A DNA stretch of 5,147 bases from Alphaproteobacteria bacterium. Lineage in GTDB: Bacteria; Pseudomonadota; Alphaproteobacteria; Rhodobacterales; Rhodobacteraceae. The stretch lies in assembly GCA_030425945.1 (NCBI GenBank), contig JAUHZL010000233.1, positions 1 through 5,147 of the forward strand, written 5' to 3'. Both the position numbers and the translations under genes were made by a program. Positions 1 to 3,826 of the stretch are shown here, piece by piece. Under the pieces are notes generated by a model. The model was not told the DNA's origin. It made no database searches and was given only the letters and a program-made list of their open reading frames with translations. Position 1 is the stretch's first letter; the number at the start of each line of letters is the position of its first letter.

Positions 1-226
1 GCGCGTGGCCGATGTGGAGGTTGCCGTTCGCGTAGGGAGGGCCGTCGTGCAGCGTGAAGGGCGGGCGGCCCTGCTTCTCGCGCAGGCGGTCGTAGACGCC
101 GATCCGTTCCCAGCGGGCGAGCCAGTCTGGCTCGCGCTTGGGCAGGCCCGCGCGCATCGGGAACTCGGTGCGGGGCAGGTTCAGCGTGTCCTTGTAGTCG
201 GGGGTCTCAGGCGTGTCGGCGCACAT
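1..226 (-). CDS. ileS: Isoleucyl-tRNA synthetase, N-terminal fragment (3' end outside window)
   Basis: Class I aminoacyl-tRNA synthetase that charges tRNA-Ile with isoleucine in the cytoplasm. Only the first 75 codons are visible; the gene continues past position 1. The fragment reads DYKDTLNLPRTEFPMRAGLP near residues 10-29 and then KREPDWLARWERIGVYDRLR, the usual start of bacterial IleS. It ends in the adenylate-forming signature HDGPPYANGNLHIGHA (residues 60-75), with the HIGH motif at residues 71-74. The ATG at 226-224 is chosen because an AGAGGA Shine-Dalgarno sequence sits 8 nt upstream and the N-terminal length before HIGH is normal for the family. The gene has its own promoter and a structured leader upstream (227-400) and is separated from the preceding minus-strand cluster, so it is probably a separate transcription unit. 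Identification is very secure; the rest of the protein (editing domain, KMSKS loop) cannot be judged. Confidence 0.97.
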   Translation of the reverse strand, partial: MCADTPETPDYKDTLNLPRTEFPMRAGLPKREPDWLARWERIGVYDRLREKQGRPPFTLHDGPPYANGNLHIGHA

Positions 227-234
227 CTTGGGCG

Positions 235-240
235 TCCTCT
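235..240 (-). promoter_or_regulatory. Shine-Dalgarno site of ileS
   Basis: AGAGGA on the minus strand, 8 nt before the ileS ATG, supports that start. The site and the bases just after it (240-231, AGAGGACGCC) are complementary to two upstream leader segments. GGCGCTCT at 323-316 pairs over 8 bp with a 2-nt bulge, and GGCGTTC at 290-284 pairs with 237-231 over 7 bp including one G-U. The site could therefore be masked by leader RNA structure. The complementarity is seen directly; masking in the cell is inference. Confidence 0.75.
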
Positions 241-270
241 GGAATACGGTCTCGGTCTGGGAAGGAGGGC

Positions 271-290
271 GGCGCGAGGTCTCGAACGCC
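271..290 (-). promoter_or_regulatory. Weaker hairpin in ileS leader
   Basis: GGCG (290-287) pairs with CGCC (274-271) and CGA (284-282) with TCG (277-275), giving 7 bp with a 2-nt TT bulge and a GACC loop. It is followed by GCCCTCCTTCCC, which is pyrimidine-rich but not a U-tract. Its 5' arm is the same segment that can pair with the ileS Shine-Dalgarno region (237-231), so folding here would compete with masking of that site. It could be a poor terminator or just a spacer structure. Confidence 0.35.
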
Positions 291-294
291 TTTG

Positions 295-327
295 GCCCGG
301 CGGCTCGGATGGATCAGAGCGCCGGGC
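295..327 (-). promoter_or_regulatory. Strong hairpin in ileS leader overlapping the leader-peptide stop
   Basis: On the minus strand GCCCGGCGCTC (327-317) pairs with GAGCCGCCGGGC (306-295): 11 base pairs with a single bulged C, closing a 10-nt loop that contains the leader-peptide stop codon. A ribosome reaching the stop would melt it, whereas one held on the Ile codons (346-332) would leave most of it free to fold. It is followed by CAAAGGCG rather than a U-tract, so it does not look like a complete intrinsic terminator. Its 3' arm also pairs with the start of the leader ORF (360-354). Confidence 0.65.
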
Positions 328-364
328 ACGTAATTCGGATGATGATCGCGGTGCGAGCCGTCAT
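314..364 (-). CDS. Putative ileS leader peptide (16 aa, isoleucine-rich)
   Basis: Open frame ATG (364-362) to TGA (316-314) encoding MTARTAIIIRITCPAL. Codons 7-9 and 11 are ATC, ATC, ATC and ATT, so four of five consecutive codons are isoleucine, directly upstream of the gene that charges tRNA-Ile. The codons following the Ile cluster form the 5' arm of the hairpin at 327-295, the expected geometry for a ribosome-stalling attenuator. There is no Shine-Dalgarno sequence before the ATG. The predicted -10 box ends 7 nt upstream, so transcription may start at or next to the A of the ATG, making the frame leaderless. It probably has no function as a peptide; its job would be to report slow decoding of Ile codons. 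The alternative is a chance ORF, unlikely given the codon content and position. I do not know of a named family. Confidence 0.72.
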   Translation of the reverse strand: MTARTAIIIRITCPAL

Positions 365-371
365 GCGCCGG

Positions 372-400
372 TCTATACGCCTGCCCCCCGGCAGGCACAA
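372..400 (-). promoter_or_regulatory. Predicted sigma70-type promoter of ileS leader
   Basis: Reading the minus strand, TTGTGC (400-395) and TATAGA (377-372) are separated by exactly 17 nt. TTG of the -35 and TATA of the -10 match the consensus, and TATAGA stands out as AT-rich in very GC-rich surroundings. Transcription would begin around 366-364, at or next to the ATG of the leader peptide. Placement directly upstream of the Ile-rich ORF supports the call. It is a consensus match only, without experimental support. Confidence 0.55.
379..396. repeat. Perfect inverted repeat within the ileS promoter spacer
   Basis: GCCTGCC (379-385) and GGCAGGC (390-396) are perfect 7-bp inverted arms around a CCCC/GGGG centre. 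The palindrome fills almost the whole spacer between the predicted -35 and -10 boxes and overlaps the -35 by two bases. This position suits an operator for a dimeric repressor or a MerR-type activator that acts on the spacer. It could also be the end of a read-through hairpin from the upstream cluster. No regulator can be named. Confidence 0.45.
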
Positions 401-403
401 CCG

Positions 404-432
404 CCCGGTCCGCGACAGGACGCGCGGCCGGG
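404..432 (-). terminator. Candidate terminator hairpin after the redox gene cluster
   Basis: On the minus strand CCCGGCCGCG (432-423) pairs with CGCGGACCGGG (414-404): 10 G/C base pairs with one bulged A and an 8-nt loop. It lies 33 nt after the stop codon of the flavoprotein gene and just before the predicted ileS promoter, where the upstream transcript should end. The following bases are CGGTTGTG, so there is almost no U-tract. Termination may be inefficient or Rho-assisted, or the hairpin may only protect the mRNA 3' end. Confidence 0.4.
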
Positions 433-442
433 ACGGGGTGTT

Positions 443-460
443 GCGGCGATGCGATGCCGC
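443..460 (-). other. Small hairpin just after the flavoprotein stop
   Basis: GCGGC (460-456) and GCCGC (447-443) form a 5-bp stem around an 8-nt loop, starting 5 nt after the stop codon of the flavoprotein gene. It is followed by AACACCCC with no U-tract. It may be a minor 3' structure upstream of the larger hairpin at 404-432, or chance in GC-rich DNA. Confidence 0.25.
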
Positions 461-464
461 GGGC

Positions 465-2078
465 TCAGCCGTTCACATGCGCCCAGACGGCGGAAATCGC
501 GACCGAGCCTTCGCCCACCCCGGAGGCCACGCGCTTCACCGACCCCGAGCGCACGTCGCCCACGGCGAAGATGCCAAGCTGCGAGGTCTCGTAGGTGCTG
601 CGGCCGCCGACCTCCGGCCCGGTGCGGACGAAGCCCTTGCCGTCCAGTTCGACGAGGCCCGACAACCAACCGGTGTTCGGCGCAGCCCCGACCATGACGA
701 AGACCGCCCCGGTGCGCAGCAGCCAGTCCTGCGCGCTGGCCTTGTCGCGGATGGTCACGGCGTCGAGCGCGGCCTCGCCGTGCAGCGCCGTCACTTCTGT
801 CATCCGGTGCAGCGTGATCTTCGGATCGGCGTCGAGGCGCGAGGACAGGTAGGACGACATCGACTCCGCGAGGCTCTGCCCCCGGATCAGGACGTGGACG
901 TGATGCGCGCTGCGGCTGAGGAACATCGCCGCCTGCCCGGCCGAGTTGCCGCCGCCGATCACCACGACATCGGTGTTCCGGCAGTAGCGCGCCTCGACGT
1001 CGGTGGCGGCGTAGTAGATGCCGTTGCCCTCGAACTCGGACAGGCGGTCGAGGGGCAGCTTGCGATACTGCACGCCGGTCGCCACCACGATGGACCGCGC
1101 GCAGACCTGCGCGCCGTCGTCGAGCGTGACGCGGAACCGGCCGTCCAGGTCGCGGGCCAGTGCGGTGGCCCGGCGCGGCACGGCGAACCGGGTTCCGAAC
1201 TTCATCGCCTGCACCTCGCCCCGCCAGCACAAATCGGCCCCCGAGATGCCGGTGGGAAAGCCCATGTAGTTCTCGATCCGGCTCGACGTGCCGGCCTGCC
1301 CGCCGATGGTCAGGTCCTCGATCACCAGCGCCGACAGCCCCTCGGCCCCGGCATAGACCGCCGCCGCGATCCCGGCCGGACCGCCGCCGACGATCAGGAC
1401 ATCGTGGATCTCGGTGTCGTCGAGCGGCAGGTCGATGCCCAGCAGGCGCGCGACCTTGCGCGGGGTGGGATCGTCGATGACCTTGTGATCGCCGAAGATC
1501 ACCGCGGGCGCGTGCCCCTCCAGCGCGCAGGCGGCGGCGAGCGCGTCCGCCTCGGGGCTGTCCGGCTCGACGCTGGAATAGGGGATGCGGTTGCGCGACA
1601 GGAAGGCGGCGATGGCCCGGATCTCGCGGCTGCGCTCGGCCCCGATCAGCGTCAGCGAGGCGCGGTTGCTCTCGATCAGGCGGCGGCGACGGCCGGCGAA
1701 GACGCTGACGATGATGTCCGACATCTCGGAGATCTCGGACATCAGGCGCAGCATCGCGGCGCGTGGCACGGCCAGCACCCGGCCCGCCGTCACGGCCCGG
1801 TTCGCCAGCATCACCGCCCCGTTGTTGAGAAAGCTGATCTCGCCCAGGAATTGGGTCGGACCGATCGTGGCGGTGCCATAGCGCTGGCCGTCGGGATCGA
1901 CCGCCTCGACCTCGCCCTCCTCGACATAGAGGAACTCGGTCTGCGGCGCGCCGAGCGTCGTCAGCATCTCGCCCGGCGCGAAGGCGCGCGACGTGCCCGC
2001 CCTGCGCATCGCGGCGACATGGGCGTCGTGCAGCGGCGTGCGCACCATCGTGCGGAGGTCGGGGGCAAGGGTGTCCAT
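465..2078 (-). CDS. Cyclic-nucleotide-binding-type domain fused to a thioredoxin-reductase-like flavoprotein lacking CxxC
   Basis: A 537-residue FAD/NAD(P)H oxidoreductase, far longer than the roughly 320 residues of plain thioredoxin reductase. Residues about 30-125 resemble a CRP-like cNMP-binding fold (FAPGEMLTTLG, then FLGEISFLNNG at 77-87). Residues about 140-217 look like a glutaredoxin/thioredoxin-type fold without its active cysteines. From 225 on is the flavoprotein: FAD motif GGGPAG (231-236), IGGQAGTSSRIENYMGFPTG (258-277), VVATG (331-335), NAD(P)-binding GGGNSAG (375-381), and the C-terminal FAD contact GIFAVGDVR (502-510). The place of the thioredoxin-reductase CATC is occupied by AATD (357-360), so it cannot reduce thioredoxin by the usual dithiol mechanism. 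In place of the NADPH-binding HRRxxxR is IRGQSLAESMS (398-408). Such fusions are often annotated as thioredoxin reductases; the substrate is unknown. The ATG starts 6 nt after the upstream stop with only a weak GAAGAA ribosome site, suggesting translational coupling. Confidence 0.9.
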   Translation of the reverse strand: MDTLAPDLRTMVRTPLHDAHVAAMRRAGTSRAFAPGEMLTTLGAPQTEFLYVEEGEVEAVDPDGQRYGTATIGPTQFLGEISFLNNGAVMLANRAVTAGRVLAVPRAAMLRLMSEISEMSDIIVSVFAGRRRRLIESNRASLTLIGAERSREIRAIAAFLSRNRIPYSSVEPDSPEADALAAACALEGHAPAVIFGDHKVIDDPTPRKVARLLGIDLPLDDTEIHDVLIVGGGPAGIAAAVYAGAEGLSALVIEDLTIGGQAGTSSRIENYMGFPTGISGADLCWRGEVQAMKFGTRFAVPRRATALARDLDGRFRVTLDDGAQVCARSIVVATGVQYRKLPLDRLSEFEGNGIYYAATDVEARYCRNTDVVVIGGGNSAGQAAMFLSRSAHHVHVLIRGQSLAESMSSYLSSRLDADPKITLHRMTEVTALHGEAALDAVTIRDKASAQDWLLRTGAVFVMVGAAPNTGWLSGLVELDGKGFVRTGPEVGGRSTYETSQLGIFAVGDVRSGSVKRVASGVGEGSVAISAVWAHVNG

Positions 2079-2084
2079 GTCGGA

Positions 2085-2816
2085 TCAGTTCTTCAGGCGG
2101 GCGCGGGCGGCGCGGGTGGCATCGAGCAGGTCGCGGGCGTCGGGGTCGTCGATTCCCACCTCGGCCAGGTGGGACACCGTATCCGCAAGATAGTCGAAAC
2201 TGGTGCCGAGAAAGCCTGTTCCGGTCGCCGCGTACCGCACCTGCTCGTCCCGCGTGATGTCGGGCCGCATCAGCGGGTCGGCATGGTCCGCAAGGAAGGT
2301 CAGCGCCCGCGCCGGTTCGCCATCGATCAGGACCGGGACGAAGCGGGCGAGGTAACCGGGACCGATCATCTCGCGCCGGAACAGGATCTCGGTTTCGCGG
2401 TCCGCGATCCCGGCCGCGATCCGGAAGGCGACCCCGTCGCAGCCGCTGCCGGTGTCGAGCGCCGCCATCAGGCCCGGGGCCTCGGCCGTGCCGCGCCCGC
2501 CGTAGATATCGACAAGGATGAAGCGGCGCTGGTGCCCGGGGGCATGGGCGCGGCGCAGGTCGCAGAACTCGAGCGCGGGGTCCCAGATCAGCGAGCCGTA
2601 GGCGAAGATCCACAGGTCGCCCGTGTGCCCCGACAGCGCCTCGGCCCGCAGGGCCTCGCGGGTGTCGTCGGGGTAGAAGGGAAAGACGTCAGGCAGCCCC
2701 TTCTCGCGCAGCGTCGCGCGGACACGCTCGGGCGTGATGGTGCGGAAATAGGACTGCGCCGGGGGCCGGATCCGGTCCCGCAGCGCGGGGACATGGCGGA
2801 ACGGGTCCGCGGTCAC
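2085..2816 (-). CDS. chaC: ChaC-family glutathione-specific gamma-glutamylcyclotransferase
   Basis: A 243-residue protein of the ChaC branch, about the size of E. coli ChaC. Characterised family members cleave reduced glutathione in the cytoplasm to 5-oxoproline and Cys-Gly. Visible hallmarks are the substrate-loop motif GDLWIFAYGSLIWDPALEF (66-84), GRGTAEAPGLMAALD (108-121) and RREMIGPGYLARF (148-159), whose Glu149 matches the family's catalytic glutamate. A C-terminal GTSFDYLADTVSHLAEVGI (204-222) also matches E. coli ChaC closely. The open frame extends far upstream into the preceding gene. The start is placed at GTG (2816-2814), which overlaps the ycjF-like stop as GTGA. No in-frame ATG lies before residue 117, and starting there would remove the YGSLIW motif. 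Neighbours suggest a role in thiol homeostasis under stress, which is inference. Confidence 0.92.
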   Translation of the reverse strand: MTADPFRHVPALRDRIRPPAQSYFRTITPERVRATLREKGLPDVFPFYPDDTREALRAEALSGHTGDLWIFAYGSLIWDPALEFCDLRRAHAPGHQRRFILVDIYGGRGTAEAPGLMAALDTGSGCDGVAFRIAAGIADRETEILFRREMIGPGYLARFVPVLIDGEPARALTFLADHADPLMRPDITRDEQVRYAATGTGFLGTSFDYLADTVSHLAEVGIDDPDARDLLDATRAARARLKN

Positions 2817-3826
2817 GCCGCACCCTGCCCGAACAGACCGGTCAGCGCCCGCTTGACGAGGGCCGAGACCGAGGGCCGCGTCGCCTTCGTGAAGGGCAGC
2901 GGGCGGCAGACCTCCATCGCGGCGACGCCGACGCGCGCGGTCAGTGCCCCGTTCACCAGCCCCTCGCCGAACCGGCGCGACAGCTTCGACAGAAGGCCGC
3001 CCCCGGCCAGCGACCCGATCAGGTCGTCGCCCACCGCGACCGCCCCGGTCGCCACGAGATGGGTCAGCACGATGCGGGTCAGCCGCCAGCTTCCCAGCGT
3101 CCCGGCGCGCCCGCCGTAGACCTCGGCGATGCGGCGGATCATGCGCAGGTTGGAGGTCAGCGCCGCGACCACGTCGGCCAGCGCCAGCGGCACCAGCGCC
3201 GTTACCGTGGCGACCTGCCGGGCGGCCGCGGCCACCTCGTCCTGCGCGGCGCGGTCGAGCGGCGCGAGCAGGGCGCGCTCGGCTTCGGCGAAGACGGCAT
3301 CCGCATCGAAGGCCTCGGCGGCCCGGCGCTCCAGCGCGGCGACCCCGGCGGCCAGTTCCGGGCGGGCCCGATAAAGCGTGGCCAGGTCCCGGGCAACGCG
3401 GCGGGCGGCGGTCAGATCCTGCGCCCCGGTCGCGCGGTCGGCGGCATCGCGCAGCCGGTCGAGCCGGGCCAGCCGGGCGTAGCCGCGCCATTCCCGGGCC
3501 GCGATGCCCAGCGCCGCCAGCAGCACGAGGCCGACCAGACCGGTCGCGGCCCAGCCAAGGATCGGGTTGGCGGCCAGCAGGCCGGTCACGAAGTTCCACG
3601 CCGTTACCGACAGCACGAAGCCGACCAGCGCCACCAGCGCCGACCAGAACAGCCGGGTCAGGCGCGACGGCGGCCGCGCGGACAGTCGTGCGAGCGTCGC
3701 CATCGCCTGTCCCTGCGGCAGGGCCGCGGCATCGTCCGGCACGGGGGGCGCGGTCGCGGGCGAGGCGGTGGGCGGCGGATCCGCGTCGAGGTCGATCAGG
3801 ACGGGGCCCTGGGGGGAAGCGGTCAT
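2813..3826 (-). CDS. ycjF: YcjF-family inner-membrane protein (DUF697/TIGR01620 type)
   Basis: A 337-residue protein, close to the roughly 350 residues of E. coli YcjF. The N-terminus (1-55) is polar, rich in Pro and Asp, and has no signal peptide. Two hydrophobic helices follow at about 58-81 and 88-110 with a short NP-containing turn. Next comes a long Ala/Arg/Glu-rich helical region (about 112-205), probably cytoplasmic, and another moderately hydrophobic stretch at 205-223. The C-terminal part has the conserved family features: NLRMIRRIAEVYGGRAG (226-242), the small-residue segment ATGAVAVGDDLIGS (259-272) and NGALTARVGVAAMEVCRPLPF (292-312). The function is unknown; in E. coli ycjX-ycjF lie beside the psp genes and respond to envelope stress. 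Here the start overlaps the ycjX stop by 4 nt (ATGA), and a GGAGA site precedes it, so the two are surely co-expressed. Family assignment is confident; symbol by homology. Confidence 0.9.
   Translation of the reverse strand: MTASPQGPVLIDLDADPPPTASPATAPPVPDDAAALPQGQAMATLARLSARPPSRLTRLFWSALVALVGFVLSVTAWNFVTGLLAANPILGWAATGLVGLVLLAALGIAAREWRGYARLARLDRLRDAADRATGAQDLTAARRVARDLATLYRARPELAAGVAALERRAAEAFDADAVFAEAERALLAPLDRAAQDEVAAAARQVATVTALVPLALADVVAALTSNLRMIRRIAEVYGGRAGTLGSWRLTRIVLTHLVATGAVAVGDDLIGSLAGGGLLSKLSRRFGEGLVNGALTARVGVAAMEVCRPLPFTKATRPSVSALVKRALTGLFGQGAA
2823..2826 (-). promoter_or_regulatory. Weak ribosome-binding site supporting the GTG start of chaC
   Basis: AGGG on the minus strand lies 6 nt before the GTG at 2816-2814, inside the last codons of the upstream gene. 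It is a weak match, consistent with initiation depending mainly on re-use of ribosomes terminating at the overlapping TGA. Confidence 0.4.

Larger units (their letters stand above)
227..364 (-). promoter_or_regulatory. ileS 5' leader, candidate tRNA-Ile-sensing attenuator
   Basis: The roughly 138 nt between the predicted transcription start and the ileS ATG hold an isoleucine-rich mini-ORF (364-314), a strong hairpin overlapping the end of that ORF (327-295), a weaker hairpin (290-271), a pyrimidine-rich stretch (270-258) and the Shine-Dalgarno site (240-235). Competing pairings are visible. CGGCTCG at 360-354 is perfectly complementary to CGAGCCG at 307-301, which is inside the 3' arm of the strong hairpin. 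GGCGTTC at 290-284 can pair either with that 3' arm or with the Shine-Dalgarno region. This is the architecture of ribosome-mediated attenuation. No clear U-tract follows either hairpin, so control could act on translation initiation or through Rho rather than by intrinsic termination. The direction of switching cannot be settled by eye. Confidence 0.65.

Noticed and set aside
207..398. A 63-codon minus-strand frame across the ileS leader
   Set aside because: It overlaps the ileS start in another frame, begins upstream of the predicted transcription start and lacks a ribosome site. The Ile-rich frame at 364-314 explains the region better.
227..400. T-box riboswitch upstream of ileS
   Set aside because: No T-box consensus or Stem I specifier architecture is visible, and T-boxes are not typical of Alphaproteobacteria. 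The leader-peptide arrangement fits better.
5..697. A 230-codon plus-strand frame covering the ileS start and the spacer
   Set aside because: It lies antisense to the clear IleS N-terminus and ends in Arg/Pro/Ser-rich low-complexity sequence with no recognisable family.
373..2613. A 746-codon open frame on the minus strand
   Set aside because: It overlaps the flavoprotein and chaC genes in another frame, with Arg/Pro/Gly-rich composition and no motif.
213..3119. A 968-codon open frame on the plus strand
   Set aside because: It runs antisense across three well-recognised genes, has low-complexity Arg/Gly/Ala/Asp/His-rich content and no recognisable domain. Long antisense open frames are expected opposite real genes in GC-rich genomes.
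2817..3599. A 5' extension of the chaC frame giving a 504-residue protein
   Set aside because: The extension is an out-of-frame reading of the ycjF-like gene (Arg/Gly/Pro-rich, no domain). The GTG at 2816 overlapping the upstream stop is the sensible start.
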